A stretch of DNA of 64,000 nt from Campylobacter lari (GCF_001017575.1 NZ_CP011372.1:1426001-1490000); one strand, 5' to 3'. Shown: positions 20,845-30,867, counted from the stretch's first letter. Numbers and translations are program-made. The notes: generated from the sequence alone by a model not told the origin.

Positions 20845-20921
20845 TGGTGCGCCCGATAGGAATCGAACCCATAACCTACAGATCCGAAGTCTGTCGCTCT
20901 ATCCAGTTGAGCTACGAGCGC
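20845..20921 (-). tRNA. tRNA-Arg (TCG)
   Basis: A 77-nt cloverleaf begins GCGCTCGTAGCTCAAC, has anticodon loop CTTCGGA (TCG), T-loop GTTCGATTC and an encoded CCA. Confidence 0.95.
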
Positions 20922-20924
20922 TGA

Positions 20925-21002
20925 TGGGGTGAGTGATGGGAATCGAACCCACGACCCTCAGGACCACAATCTGATGCTCTAACCGACTGAGCTACACTCA
21001 CC
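20925..21002 (-). tRNA. tRNA-His (GTG)
   Basis: The anticodon loop TTGTGGT gives GTG. An extra 5' G opposite C73 (GGTGAGTG paired with CACTCACC before CCA) is the identity mark of tRNA-His. Confidence 0.95.
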
Positions 21003-21013
21003 ATTTATAAAAA

Positions 21014-21091
21014 TGGTCGGGGTGAAAGGATTCGAACCTTCGGCCCCTTGGTCCCAAACCAAGTGCGCTAACCAGACTGCGCTACACCCCG
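21014..21091 (-). tRNA. tRNA-Pro (TGG)
   Basis: A 78-nt cloverleaf begins CGGGGTGTAGCGCAG, has the anticodon TGG in TTTGGGA, T-loop GTTCGAATC and encoded CCA. It is the first tRNA of the cluster. Confidence 0.95.
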
Positions 21092-21177
21092 ATGTACAAA
21101 AATAAAGCGTTATTTTACATAAAAAAATATTAAAAGTCAAGATAAAAAAATATTTAGCATAAAAAATGCTAAATATT

Positions 21178-21900
21178 TTAAGAATTGTCTGTTTGTTTTT
21201 TTTGTGAAATGATGTTTAAAATTTCTACTATCAAAGAAAAAGCCATAGCTGTATAAATATATGCTTTATCTATATGGATATCAAAACTTTCGCACACTAA
21301 AACAAAGCCTATCATTACTAAAAATGCCAAGGCTAAGATTTTAATGCTTGGATATTTTTCTACAAAATCTGCAATTGGTTTAGAGGCAAAAAGCATAACT
21401 AAAACTGCAATAATCACAGCAATAATCATAATCTCTATATCTTGAGCAATACCCACAGCAGTAATAACACTATCAAGAGAAAATACTATGTCTATCACAG
21501 CTATTTCAGCAACTACAACCCAAAGCTTATTGCTAATTTTTATATTACTTTGACTTTCCTCTTGGTGCATTATACTTTCTTTAATTTCCTTAATAGACTT
21601 AACTATTAAAAACAGCCCTCCAAGCAAAAGCACCAAATCTCTACCTGAAATTTCATTGCCTAATACACTAAATAAAGGCGTGACAAGCTTCATCACCCAA
21701 AATAAAGATAATAATAATAAAATTCTAGTAATCATCGCAAAAGCAAGACCTAGAATTCTACCCTTATCTCTATGTTCTGGTGGTAATTTAGAAACTAAAA
21801 TCGCTAGAAAAATGATATTATCAATCCCTAGTACAATCTCCAAAGCTGTAAGAGTAAGCAATACCACCCAAGCATCTACACTAAAAATCCATTCAAACAT
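21178..21900 (-). CDS. TerC family integral membrane protein
   Basis: The protein has 240 residues with about seven membrane helices. TALEIVLGIDNIIFLAIL (about 18-35) and the second IDIVFSLDSVITAVG segment hold the intramembrane acidic residues typical of TerC. Members are linked to tellurite resistance and, in other bacteria, to manganese export during secretion. C. jejuni has a homologue at the same place before purN (Cj0186c, from memory). A hydrophilic loop of about 25 residues follows VKSIKEIKESIM. Metal handling is inferred from the family. Confidence 0.88.
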   Translation of the reverse strand: MFEWIFSVDAWVVLLTLTALEIVLGIDNIIFLAILVSKLPPEHRDKGRILGLAFAMITRILLLLSLFWVMKLVTPLFSVLGNEISGRDLVLLLGGLFLIVKSIKEIKESIMHQEESQSNIKISNKLWVVVAEIAVIDIVFSLDSVITAVGIAQDIEIMIIAVIIAVLVMLFASKPIADFVEKYPSIKILALAFLVMIGFVLVCESFDIHIDKAYIYTAMAFSLIVEILNIISQKKQTDNS

Positions 21901-21942
21901 TTACTTTCCTTAAACAAAAAGAGTAATTATAATGATGAAAAA

Positions 21943-22515
21943 TTAATCATTTTCAAAAATTTTTACAATGGTTTCAGGTAAAAGTGTATGTTCAAGCTCA
22001 TGAATTTTCGCTTCAAATTCTTCAAAGCTTAACTTAGCTTTTTCAAACGCCTTTTGTGCAATGATTTTACCACCATCAAGCTCTTCATTAACCCAATGCA
22101 CACTAATGCCTGCTACTTTCATATCACTTTCATAGCTTTCTTTGATAGCATGAGCACCTTTGAATAAAGGAAGCAAAGAAGGATGAAGATTAATAGCTTT
22201 TATATTTTGAGTGAAAATAGGACTTAAAATTCGCATAAATCCTGCCAAGATGGTCAAATCTGCTTGACTTTCTTTTATAATTTTTACTAATTCTGCATCA
22301 AATTCTTCTCTTGAAGTAAATTTTTCATGTTCTATGATTTTAGTATCAAGGTTATATTTTAAAGCTCTTTGTATGCCATAAGCTTCTTTTTTATTGCATA
22401 CACACAAAACCACTTCAAAGGTATTTTTACCAAAAGTTTTTTTATGTAATTTTTCTAAAATATTTTCCAAATTGCTTCCATTACCACTAAATAAAACTGC
22501 TAATTTTATAAGCAT
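21943..22515 (-). CDS. purN: Phosphoribosylglycinamide formyltransferase
   Basis: The 190-residue enzyme moves a formyl group from 10-formyl-THF to GAR in purine synthesis. NGSNLENILEKL near the N-terminus binds the substrate phosphate. The catalytic set is visible as INLHPSLLPLFKGAHAI and VHWVNEELDGGKIIAQ (Asn, His, Asp). Its start overlaps the end of the nnr gene by about ten bases, so the two are co-translated. Confidence 0.95.
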   Translation of the reverse strand: MLIKLAVLFSGNGSNLENILEKLHKKTFGKNTFEVVLCVCNKKEAYGIQRALKYNLDTKIIEHEKFTSREEFDAELVKIIKESQADLTILAGFMRILSPIFTQNIKAINLHPSLLPLFKGAHAIKESYESDMKVAGISVHWVNEELDGGKIIAQKAFEKAKLSFEEFEAKIHELEHTLLPETIVKIFEND

Positions 22516-23852
22516 TTTAACCCCTTTATTAATTTTAAAGCATCAAAACTAATTTTATTTTTCTTATAATTTTTAGCCACCAAAGCATGAGCTAATACTG
22601 CATTTTTTGCAGCTTCTAAAGCATTAAATTTAGCTCCAAGTAAAGCCGCTATCATACCACTTAGTACATCCCCACTTCCACCTTTTGCTAAAGCTTCATT
22701 GCCACAATTTACTACAAAAAGTTTTTCTTTTTGAGTGATGATGGGATTAGCCCCTTTTAACACCAAAGCACATTGGAATTTAGAACTAAATTTTCTTGCA
22801 TAAAAAAAGCGTTTGTTTTGAATTTCTTCTACACTTACATCCTCATTAAAATAAAGTTTTAAAAGCATAGAAAACTCTTTAGGATGAGGAGTTAAAACAA
22901 CATCTTCTCTATTAAGATAAGAAAGTAAATTTTCACTTTGAAAGCAATTTGCATCTAAGACTAAAGGAATATTTTTTAATCTTTCATCTTTTAAAATACT
23001 TAAATCATCAAGTCCCATACCTATAGCAGCTGCATTTATTTTGCCTTCAATATCATCTTTTAGCATAATCAAAGGCGAAAAGCTTTCTTTAGCCACCAAA
23101 GACACAAGCCCTGCCCCAAACTCCAAAGCACCAAGTCCAGCTAAAGTACCCGCGCTTTTATTGGCAAAAATATAAACATGACCAAAATCACCTTTGTTTG
23201 AGTTGGCCTTTTTTGTAATGAGTTTTAAATCTTTTTTTTCTAGTAAAAAGCTTGAAGTATTTTGCATATAAGGTTTTAAACCCAAATTCGCAATTTTAAT
23301 TTTACCTACAAATTCTTTTGCGAAATCTTCTAATAAAATTTCTTTAATTACCCCCATGCAAAGAGTATAATCAGCCTTAAAACATAGTTCTTGTCCAAGC
23401 CCGCTAGGAATATCACAAGCTATTTTTAAAGCCTTACTTTTAGCAATTTTTTTAAAAATTCTTTGTAAATTTTCATCTAAAGCTTTATTTAAACCGCTTC
23501 CAAAAACGCAATCAACTATAATGTCAAAATCTTTAAATTTAGGTTCTTTTTTTAAAAATTTAAAACCTACATTTTTTAAAATTTGCTCTTGCTTGATAAA
23601 CATTGTACTTTTTTTATATGGCATAATATAAGCAAAAGCTTTTTTTAAGTGTCTAATGGCCACAAGTCCATCAGCTCCATTTCCACCAGTACCAAGCAAG
23701 AATAAAATTTTAGCATTTTTTATATTTTTACTTTTTTTCTTAATCAAATTTGCAAGCTCTATACCTGCATTTTCCATCATTAAAAGCTCATCCAAACCTT
23801 TTTCAATGAGCTCTTTTTCATAAGAAATATTATCTTTAAATACTACTTTCAT
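22506..23852 (-). CDS. nnr: Bifunctional NAD(P)H-hydrate epimerase / dehydratase
   Basis: About 448 residues with two domains. The N-terminal half is the epimerase (FLLGTGGNGADGLVAIRHL, and a central IACDIPSGLG). The C-terminal half is the ADP-dependent dehydratase of the ribokinase-like fold (KGDFGHVYIFA, LTPHPKEFSML and the ATP/active-site loop GGSGDVLSGMIAALLG). It repairs hydrated NAD(P)H in the cytoplasm. I choose ATG 23852; a GTG one codon upstream (23855) is possible and neither has a strong ribosome site. It overlaps the 3' end of rmuC by about 17 bases and purN by ten. Confidence 0.92.
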   Translation of the reverse strand: MKVVFKDNISYEKELIEKGLDELLMMENAGIELANLIKKKSKNIKNAKILFLLGTGGNGADGLVAIRHLKKAFAYIMPYKKSTMFIKQEQILKNVGFKFLKKEPKFKDFDIIVDCVFGSGLNKALDENLQRIFKKIAKSKALKIACDIPSGLGQELCFKADYTLCMGVIKEILLEDFAKEFVGKIKIANLGLKPYMQNTSSFLLEKKDLKLITKKANSNKGDFGHVYIFANKSAGTLAGLGALEFGAGLVSLVAKESFSPLIMLKDDIEGKINAAAIGMGLDDLSILKDERLKNIPLVLDANCFQSENLLSYLNREDVVLTPHPKEFSMLLKLYFNEDVSVEEIQNKRFFYARKFSSKFQCALVLKGANPIITQKEKLFVVNCGNEALAKGGSGDVLSGMIAALLGAKFNALEAAKNAVLAHALVAKNYKKNKISFDALKLIKGLKCL

Positions 23853-25176
23853 CACTCATCTCACATTTTATAAGCTTTTGGGTTTTAGCGCCTAGCTCTT
23901 TAAGCTTTATCACTCTTGAAGCGATATTTCCACTTCCATGAGTAAGCTTTGTTTGCATATTATCTACATTTGAGTTTAATCTTTTGATATTTTCTTTGAT
24001 TTTTTCAAAATCATCTAAAACACCTGCAAATTTATCATGAAATTTGCCAAGCTCATCAAAAGCTTTTAGGATATTTTCATTACTTTGTATATTTTTCCAT
24101 GAAATATTTATCGTATTTAGTGCCATAAAAAGAGTGTTTGGTGTGGTTAAATAAACCCTTTTTTTATAAGCGTATTGATAAATTTCAAGATCTACATTTA
24201 AAATCAAATCTAAGATATTTTGATAAGGTATAAAAAGCAAAACAAACTCATAAGTGTGTTTATCATACTGCATATAAGGCTTTTTGGCTAACTCATCAAT
24301 CCTTGATTTTAGATTATAAGCTAAATCAAGACAGGTATTTTGACTAATATCTTCAAAAGCAAAATCACTTGGCAAAGAAAATTTTGCATCTATAATTATA
24401 CTTTTTTGTTTATCTAAAAATACTACCGCATCGGGAATATAGGTTTTACCCTCATCTTGAAATCTCTCTTGCAATTTATACTGCACGCCCTCTACCAAAC
24501 CACTATTTTCTAAAACAGATTTTAATTGTAATTCTGCGAAATTACCACGAATTTTTTTATCACCCTTTAAAATTTTAGCTAGCTTATCTGCGTTTTCTGT
24601 TATATTTTGACTAAATTTAAACATATGATCGATTTGTGTTTTAATGCTAACTTCATTTTGGCTAAGTTTTTCACTGTATTCTTTAACACTTTTTTTCACA
24701 GGCAAGAAAATTTCTTCTAAGATTTTTTTTGTATCTTCATTGAGCATAAGTTTGTTTTGGCTTAAAATATTAGCATTTTGTTTTTGTAAATTTTGCTCTA
24801 ATTCTTGTTTTAATTCTACCAAACCTTGCTTGTATTTTTCTTCTAGTTTTATTAAAGTTTGAGTGTATTCTTCTTTTAAGTTCGCACGCTCTTTTAAATG
24901 TATATTTAAAAGTTCTTGCTGAGTTTGTTCTTTTTGAGCTAATTTTGCTTCTAAAGCTTCATTTTTAGATAAATATAATATTTTTTCATCTAAAAGTTTG
25001 GAATTTTTTTCCATAAGTGTAGTTTTTTCAAGCTCTAAATTAGCAAGTTGATTTTGCAATGCTATATTGCTTTGGTTTAAAAACTCCAATTTTGCTTTTT
25101 CTTTTTGGCTTTTAAACACATACCATATAAAAGCTAAAATTACAACAACTAAAAAGGCTATCAAGATATTTTCCAT
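23836..25176 (-). CDS. rmuC: DNA recombination protein RmuC family
   Basis: The protein has 446 residues. A single N-terminal membrane helix (residues about 3-20) is followed by a long coiled coil (about 30-170). The RmuC core follows with IRGNFAELQLKSVLENSGL, the putative nuclease residues in IPDAVVFLDKQKSIIIDAKF, and a C-terminal helical region. RmuC limits inversions at short repeats and is thought to act on DNA structures at the membrane; the mechanism is not settled. It lies two bases downstream of the NYN gene in a run of tightly packed genes. Confidence 0.9.
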   Translation of the reverse strand: MENILIAFLVVVILAFIWYVFKSQKEKAKLEFLNQSNIALQNQLANLELEKTTLMEKNSKLLDEKILYLSKNEALEAKLAQKEQTQQELLNIHLKERANLKEEYTQTLIKLEEKYKQGLVELKQELEQNLQKQNANILSQNKLMLNEDTKKILEEIFLPVKKSVKEYSEKLSQNEVSIKTQIDHMFKFSQNITENADKLAKILKGDKKIRGNFAELQLKSVLENSGLVEGVQYKLQERFQDEGKTYIPDAVVFLDKQKSIIIDAKFSLPSDFAFEDISQNTCLDLAYNLKSRIDELAKKPYMQYDKHTYEFVLLFIPYQNILDLILNVDLEIYQYAYKKRVYLTTPNTLFMALNTINISWKNIQSNENILKAFDELGKFHDKFAGVLDDFEKIKENIKRLNSNVDNMQTKLTHGSGNIASRVIKLKELGAKTQKLIKCEMSDESSI

Positions 25177-25178
25177 TT

Positions 25179-25868
25179 TTAAGCCTTTGTTTTTTCAATA
25201 AGAAAATAAATATTTTTTTCATTACCTTCTTTAAATTGTTTCATTTGTGGTAAAAACTCTTTTACTAAAGCTCTAAAATTTTTAAAACCAAAATTTTGAG
25301 GGATAAAATTTGCGTGTTTTCTATTCATATTAGTGCGAATTTGAGCATATTCAGCACGACCTTTTTCTTCTATTAAGGCTTCTGTGATATTGATTAAATC
25401 TTTGATATATTCTTTAGTGCTTAATATTTTTTCTTTAGATTCATCTTGATCTAAATAAAAAAATTCACTAAAAGAATTCACATAAGATTTTACAGCTTGT
25501 TTTAAACCCATACCTATAACTTGCTTTTTGCCCTCTTTAAGCCTTTGGATTAAACTAGTATAATCACTATCACTTGAGACAATGACAAAAATATCAATAT
25601 CTTTTTCATAAAAAAAACTCATAATCTCAGTGATTAAGTACATATCACTTGAGTTTTTATTAGCTATAAAATTAAATTGTTGCATAGCGATGATAGAATA
25701 TTGTGCGATTTGTTCTTTCCAATTTTGTATATTTTTTTGTGTCCAATCTCCATAAATTCGTTTTATAACAATTTCTCCATAATCAGAAGCGATGTCAAAA
25801 ATAGATTTTGCATATTTTGAAGGAATATTTTCTGCATCAATAAAGATCGCCACGCTTTTGTTATCCAT
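25179..25868 (-). CDS. NYN-domain (PIN-like) putative ribonuclease with C-terminal OST-HTH/LOTUS-like domain
   Basis: The protein has 229 residues. Residues 1-145 are a NYN/LabA-type domain: SVAIFIDAENIPSKY, then SDMYLITEIMSFFY and the acidic VIVSSDSDYTSLIQRL, which together form a metal-binding nuclease site. Residues about 165-225 (RTNMNRKHANFIPQNFGFKN, then ALVKEFLPQM and IYFLIEK) resemble the OST-HTH/LOTUS RNA-binding domain. It is probably a cytoplasmic RNA-processing or RNA-decay protein; no substrate is known to me. It is packed between yifB (8 nt) and rmuC (2 nt). Confidence 0.8.
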   Translation of the reverse strand: MDNKSVAIFIDAENIPSKYAKSIFDIASDYGEIVIKRIYGDWTQKNIQNWKEQIAQYSIIAMQQFNFIANKNSSDMYLITEIMSFFYEKDIDIFVIVSSDSDYTSLIQRLKEGKKQVIGMGLKQAVKSYVNSFSEFFYLDQDESKEKILSTKEYIKDLINITEALIEEKGRAEYAQIRTNMNRKHANFIPQNFGFKNFRALVKEFLPQMKQFKEGNEKNIYFLIEKTKA

Positions 25869-25876
25869 TTTTTCTC

Positions 25877-27385
25877 CTATGTAGTTCTCATTCTAAAACT
25901 TAATGCTTTTAAAATATGAGTTTTTAAGATCAACTCACTTTGCTCTAAATCTGCAATGGTTCTTGCTACTTTTATGGTTTTATTTACCCCTCTTTGAGAA
26001 AGATTATATGAATTTATAGCCTTTTGTAAAATTTCATTCGCAGTAGAATCTAAAATACAAAATTGTTTCAGCTGTTCATCATTTAATTTAGCATTAAATT
26101 CTTCTTGTTTTCTTTGCTTTTGAAATAAAAATCCTTTAAAAACCATTTCACTCATTTGCTTAGAAGTCAAGCTTGTTTTATCTTCATGCGAAATCTCATC
26201 CATAGCCACATAAAGATCAATTCTGTCTAAAATAGGAGATGAAATTTTATTTTTATATTTTTTAATTTCCATCTCTTGGCAACGACATGCAAGACTTTTA
26301 GAAAATAAATTCCCACAAGGACAAGGATTTTGCGCACAAGCAAATAAAAATTTAGTTTCATAAATCACTTTGGTATTAACTCTTGAAATAAGAATTTTAA
26401 AATCCTCTAATGGCTCTCTCAAACTTTCTATGATTTGTTTTGAAAAATGAGGAAACTCATCAAAAAACAAAACTCCTCCATTTGCAAGTGCTATTTCTCC
26501 TATCTTGGCATTTTTGGCTCCTCCACCAAAAATACTAGCCCTAGTACTTGTATGATGAGGACTTCTAAAAACCCTACTAGCACTAAAATCATCATCTAAA
26601 GAATTTAATGACTTATAGGCATTTTGAGCTAAAATTTCTTTCAAACTTTGTGGCGGCATGATGAAAGGAAGTCTTTTAGCACACATGCTTTTACCACTAC
26701 CTGGACTGCCTTCAAATAAAATATTATGCATACCCAAAGCTGCTATTATACAAGCAAATTTAGCATTTTCTTGACCCTTAACTTCTTTAAAATCATAAGG
26801 ATAAATAGAATTTTTTATATATTTTTGATTATTAATTTCTATGGCATTTTCAAACAAAGGATGAGCATTATTTATATGATAATTCTCATAGTTTTTTTCT
26901 TTAAAAAAATCCATAGCTTGAGCTAAATTTTCCAAAGCATAGATTGTTAAGTTAGGTATCATCGAAGCTTTTTGTGCTATGGCTTTTGGCACCACTACTT
27001 TGGCATTTTGTACTTTTGCACTTAAAAAAAGTAAGATAGAAAATAAACTAGCAGTGCTTTTTATACTTCCATCTAAACCAAGTTCTCCAAAAACAAAAAA
27101 GTCATCTAAATTTTCTTTTTGAAATAAAATCAAAATCGCAATGGCTAAGTCAAAATGAGAGCCATTTTTAGGGATATCTGAAGGACTAAGATTGATAGTG
27201 ATTTTTTGTGCTGGAAAATTGAAATTTTGACTTAATAAAGTTGCCTTAACTCTTTCTGTGCTTTCTTTGATAGTGGAATTTGCAAGACCCACTATACTAA
27301 AACCTGGCAAACCTCTTGTGAAAGTTGATTCTACATCGATAATATCAAGCTCTGTAGAAAAACTTGCACATTTTAGTTTTTTCAT
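25877..27385 (-). CDS. YifB/ComM family AAA+ ATPase (Mg-chelatase-like)
   Basis: The protein has 502 residues. An N-terminal Lon-like S5-fold domain (RGLPGFSIVGLAN) is followed by the AAA+ Mg-chelatase core with Walker A FEGSPGSGKSMCAKRLP, Walker B GGVLFFDEFPHF and a cysteine-rich ACAQNPCPCGNLF / CRCQ motif. The C-terminal YifB domain ends it. ComM proteins are hexameric helicases that drive branch migration during natural transformation, which fits a naturally competent Campylobacter. The start overlaps the end of def by four bases. Confidence 0.9.
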   Translation of the reverse strand: MKKLKCASFSTELDIIDVESTFTRGLPGFSIVGLANSTIKESTERVKATLLSQNFNFPAQKITINLSPSDIPKNGSHFDLAIAILILFQKENLDDFFVFGELGLDGSIKSTASLFSILLFLSAKVQNAKVVVPKAIAQKASMIPNLTIYALENLAQAMDFFKEKNYENYHINNAHPLFENAIEINNQKYIKNSIYPYDFKEVKGQENAKFACIIAALGMHNILFEGSPGSGKSMCAKRLPFIMPPQSLKEILAQNAYKSLNSLDDDFSASRVFRSPHHTSTRASIFGGGAKNAKIGEIALANGGVLFFDEFPHFSKQIIESLREPLEDFKILISRVNTKVIYETKFLFACAQNPCPCGNLFSKSLACRCQEMEIKKYKNKISSPILDRIDLYVAMDEISHEDKTSLTSKQMSEMVFKGFLFQKQRKQEEFNAKLNDEQLKQFCILDSTANEILQKAINSYNLSQRGVNKTIKVARTIADLEQSELILKTHILKALSFRMRTT

Positions 27386-27906
27386 TTGTTCTTTTTGGAT
27401 TTTTTCTTAAAGTCTTTGTCAAATTTTTGGCGTTTTAAAAAAGAAAGTTTTTCTATAAATAAATGTCCATCAAGATGATCAACCTCATGTTGAATAGCCA
27501 CTGCTAAAAAATCATGCGCTTGTAAACTTTGTGGCTTACCAAATCTATCTTGATAATCAAGTTGTATATTTTTATAACGCATTACATCTTCATAAAAACC
27601 TGGTATGCTTAAACAACCTTCATTGCAAGAAATTTTTTCATCATCTAAAGGTGTTATAATAGGATTAATAATTTCTAAAAGAGTTTGCTTATCTTCTTTT
27701 TGCTCACCTTCTTCATCACCAATATCTACAAGTAAAGCTCTAATTGACACATCAACTTGAATAGCAGCTAAACCTACACCCTTATTAGCTATCATTGTTT
27801 CATACATATCATCTAAAAGTATATGTAAATCTTTATCAAAATTTTCTACTTTTTTTGACTCTAAAAATAATCTTGGATTAGGATAGGTAATTATCTTTCT
27901 TATCAT
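27382..27906 (-). CDS. def: Peptide deformylase
   Basis: The 174-residue enzyme removes the N-formyl group from new proteins. All three motifs are present: GVGLAAIQ (43-50), EGCLSIPG with metal-binding Cys98, and QHEVDHLDG with His140, Glu141 and His144. It overlaps its upstream and downstream neighbours by four bases each (ATGA type). Confidence 0.97.
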   Translation of the reverse strand: MIRKIITYPNPRLFLESKKVENFDKDLHILLDDMYETMIANKGVGLAAIQVDVSIRALLVDIGDEEGEQKEDKQTLLEIINPIITPLDDEKISCNEGCLSIPGFYEDVMRYKNIQLDYQDRFGKPQSLQAHDFLAVAIQHEVDHLDGHLFIEKLSFLKRQKFDKDFKKKSKKNK

Positions 27907-28943
27907 TTTTCTTTTTCCACTATTATAAAGGGTTCTAAATTTTTTCCTGAATCTTTTAAAGCTTCAATGCATTTTTCTATTAATTCTTCACTCTTGCTAT
28001 CTTGATTAACAGCACTTATAGCCACTTCAACATCTACTTCTATTTCTTTATCTGCTAGGAAAAAATTTGAATTTTCTAAAGATTCTAAAATTTTATTGCA
28101 TATTTCTTGTGCTTTTTCTAAATTTGTATGAGAAATCATCATAGCAAAAATATTGTTTCCACAATGAGCTACTATATCACTTGAAGAGACATTTTTGCTA
28201 AAAATTCTGCACACGCCTTTTAAAAAAGCATTTTTTTCTTTTTGAGTATAAGTTTGCTCAAGAATTTCTTCTTTTACTCTAAAAAATATTAAGGAAGTAT
28301 GGTAATTATATTTTGCATTACTTTCAATGCTTTTTTCTAAATTTTCTAAAAAATATTTTTTATTATAAACTCCAAATTTAGAGTCAAAATCACTTTGCTC
28401 TTCTATATGTTTATAAGTTTGTCTAACCTCATCAAAATTTTCTTTAATCTCATCTGAATATTTATCTAAAATACTAGAAAACCTTGAAAGATCTGCTTCA
28501 AGAGCATGAATTACATTAGATACTGCTAAATTTCCTGTGCTAATTGCAAGTTCTGAATTACGTCTTCTTAGCATATCTTTAACTGTTTCAAGATGTCTAT
28601 AAATCATAGCAATGTATTGCAATAATGCCGAAGTAGAACTAAAACTTTTTTTGATTTCTTGCTCTATATTTGCACGTTTGATACCATCATCATTTTGCTC
28701 AAATTCCATAATCTCGCTAACTTTTTTCTTAAAAGCCACCGGACGTTCTTCAAGCATTTTTTGAAAATAAACTCCATAATTAGTTGGTGTTGGAGGTACA
28801 TTGTCTTTTACAAGCTCAGTCAAAATAGACTTTGCAAATTTTTCAAATTCACCTCCACTAATTTTTTGAATTTTTGGAGCTTCTTTGGCTGGAGTTGGAT
28901 CACTACTTAAATTTAAATCAGCAAATAAATCATCATCTAACAT
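27903..28943 (-). CDS. Degenerate GGDEF-domain protein of unknown function
   Basis: The protein has 346 residues. The first ~25 are acidic and low-complexity, residues about 30-190 are helical and probably coiled, and residues about 190-340 look like a diguanylate-cyclase fold (SDFDSKFGVYNKKYFLENLE, where active enzymes have DxLTGLxNR). The signature loop reads AHCGNNIFAMM where active enzymes have RYGGDEF, so cyclase activity is unlikely. It may act as a structural or binding domain. It sits between clpP (14 nt gap) and def (4-nt overlap). I do not know a function. Confidence 0.7.
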   Translation of the reverse strand: MLDDDLFADLNLSSDPTPAKEAPKIQKISGGEFEKFAKSILTELVKDNVPPTPTNYGVYFQKMLEERPVAFKKKVSEIMEFEQNDDGIKRANIEQEIKKSFSSTSALLQYIAMIYRHLETVKDMLRRRNSELAISTGNLAVSNVIHALEADLSRFSSILDKYSDEIKENFDEVRQTYKHIEEQSDFDSKFGVYNKKYFLENLEKSIESNAKYNYHTSLIFFRVKEEILEQTYTQKEKNAFLKGVCRIFSKNVSSSDIVAHCGNNIFAMMISHTNLEKAQEICNKILESLENSNFFLADKEIEVDVEVAISAVNQDSKSEELIEKCIEALKDSGKNLEPFIIVEKEK

Positions 28944-28957
28944 TGCTATGTTTTTCC

Positions 28958-29548
28958 TTATTTAAAACTTTTTTCCAAAACCTTATCGATTAAGCCGTAT
29001 TCTTTAGCCTCTAGCGCACTCATAAAAAAGTCTCTATCAGTGTCTTTTTCTATTTTAGAGAGTTTTTGTTTGGTGTTTTTAGCCAAAATATCATTTAAAA
29101 TCGCTTTTAATCTTAGAATTTCTTTTGCTTGAATTTCTATATCAGTTGCTTGTCCTCTTGCTCCACCTAGTGGTTGATGGATCATAATTCTTGAATTTGG
29201 TAAAGCAAATCTTTTCCCTGGAGCACCACAACTAAGCAAAAATGCACCCATTGAAGCAGCTTGACCAATACAAATAGTACTTACGTCAGCTTTAATATAA
29301 TTCATCGTATCATAAATACTAAATCCACTGGTTACAACCCCACCTGGTGAGTTAATGTAAAGATAAATATCTTTTTGAGGATCTTCAGCCTCTAAAAACA
29401 AAAGTTGAGCTACAATAGAAGCAGCAAGATCATCATTGATCTCGCCACTTAGCATGATAATTCTATCTTTTAAAAGTCTTGAATAAATATCATAACTTCT
29501 TTCGCCTCTGCTTGTTTTTTCAACCACATAAGGTATGTATGAGCTCAT
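28958..29548 (-). CDS. clpP: ATP-dependent Clp protease proteolytic subunit
   Basis: The 196-residue serine protease has the catalytic triad visible: Ser99 in [11 protein letters not shown], His124 in IMIHQPLGG and Asp173 in [10 protein letters not shown]. It forms the double-ring chamber used by ClpX or ClpA. Start and trigger factor stop share one base, so it is co-transcribed with tig. Confidence 0.98.
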   Translation of the reverse strand: MSSYIPYVVEKTSRGERSYDIYSRLLKDRIIMLSGEINDDLAASIVAQLLFLEAEDPQKDIYLYINSPGGVVTSGFSIYDTMNYIKADVSTICIGQAASMGAFLLSCGAPGKRFALPNSRIMIHQPLGGARGQATDIEIQAKEILRLKAILNDILAKNTKQKLSKIEKDTDRDFFMSALEAKEYGLIDKVLEKSFK

Positions 29549-30867
29549 TATTTTTCACTTTCTTTTTCAGTTTTCTTTTTGTCATTTTTTTTGAAAATAT
29601 CAGCAAAAAGTTTTTCTTCAATTAAAGACATTTTAATAGCAGGCAATGCACCTTGTTTTTTGTAATTGTCCAAATGTTCTTGCGGGTTAAAGCCATATCT
29701 ATAAGCTTCAAAATAAATCGCTTGGATTAATTCTTGATCACTTACTGTAACATTTCTAAGTTTTGCTAGCTCATCTATAATGAAAGTTAATTTTACGCTT
29801 TTTTGTGCATCTTCTTTGAAACTTTCTCTTTTTTCTTTATATTTAGCCTCATCTTTAAATTCTTTTAATTCTTCTTCGCTTAAAGTTCTCAAAGAGCTTC
29901 TAAATTGCATATCTGTTTCTTGTTCTACTATATTTCTTGGTAAAACAAAGTCAAACTTAGCTACCAAAGCTTCTGCAAATTGATTTTTAAGCTCATCATT
30001 GATAAGTTTAAAGATTTTTTCATTTTTTAGTTGCTCTTTTAATTTTGCGTCTAATTTTTCAACACTTGGTTCTTTTTCTTCAGGCAACAAGCTTTTTAAA
30101 AGCTCTTCGTTTAACTCAGGTAATTTAAGTTCTTGAATTTCATGAATTTTTACTTTAAATACCGCATCTTTTCCTGCTAAATGTGCTGCACCATATTCTT
30201 TTGGAAAAGTTACATTAATATCTTTTTCTTCACCTGCTTTTAAACCAATCATACCTTCTTCAAATCCTGGTATGAATTGTTTTGAACCAATTTCTAAAAC
30301 ATAATTTTGAGCTTTTCCACCATCAAAAGCTTTACCATCAACAAAACCTTCAAAATCAAATTTAGCAAAATCACCTTCTTTTAAAGCTCTTGATTCTTTA
30401 ATCGCTTCAGGAGTAGCAAATCTTTTTAATAATTCTTCTTTTTTTGCATCAATTTCTTTTTGAGTTACTTTTGGTGTATTATAAGTTGGAATTAGTTCTT
30501 CATATCCATCTAATTTTACTTCTGGTCTAAAAGATAATACCATTTGGGCTTCAATAGCACCATCTTTTCTATCAAATTTTTCAAAATATGGCTCGCCTAC
30601 TAAATCTTTAGCCTCTTTTTTAACTTCTTTTAAAGCACCATCTACAGCATTTCTTAAAAGATCTTGCTCCGCATCTCTTGTAAGCTCTTTTTCATATCTT
30701 TTAAGTATAGCAGCAACAGGAACCTTTCCTGCTCTAAAACCATCCATTTTCATAGTTTTAGACGCTTTTTTAGCTAATTTTTCAACTTCTGCTTTAATAG
30801 CTCCTTGAGCAATTTTCACAGTAGCATTTGCATTTGCAAAATCAATTAGTTTTGCTGTAACTTCCAT
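29548..30867 (-). CDS. tig: Trigger factor, ribosome-associated chaperone
   Basis: The protein has 439 residues. The N-terminal ribosome-binding domain carries [18 protein letters not shown], close to the conserved FRxGxxP signature. The middle PPIase (FKBP-like) domain has [20 protein letters not shown], and a long helical C-terminal domain follows. It binds nascent chains at the ribosome exit. It heads the minus-strand run into clpP and is divergent from folE across a 109-bp A+T-rich gap that must hold both promoters. Confidence 0.97.
   Translation of the reverse strand: MEVTAKLIDFANANATVKIAQGAIKAEVEKLAKKASKTMKMDGFRAGKVPVAAILKRYEKELTRDAEQDLLRNAVDGALKEVKKEAKDLVGEPYFEKFDRKDGAIEAQMVLSFRPEVKLDGYEELIPTYNTPKVTQKEIDAKKEELLKRFATPEAIKESRALKEGDFAKFDFEGFVDGKAFDGGKAQNYVLEIGSKQFIPGFEEGMIGLKAGEEKDINVTFPKEYGAAHLAGKDAVFKVKIHEIQELKLPELNEELLKSLLPEEKEPSVEKLDAKLKEQLKNEKIFKLINDELKNQFAEALVAKFDFVLPRNIVEQETDMQFRSSLRTLSEEELKEFKDEAKYKEKRESFKEDAQKSVKLTFIIDELAKLRNVTVSDQELIQAIYFEAYRYGFNPQEHLDNYKKQGALPAIKMSLIEEKLFADIFKKNDKKKTEKESEK

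Noticed and set aside
20650-20859. Plus-strand 69-codon frame
   Set aside because: It runs antisense through tRNA-Leu and tRNA-Arg genes.
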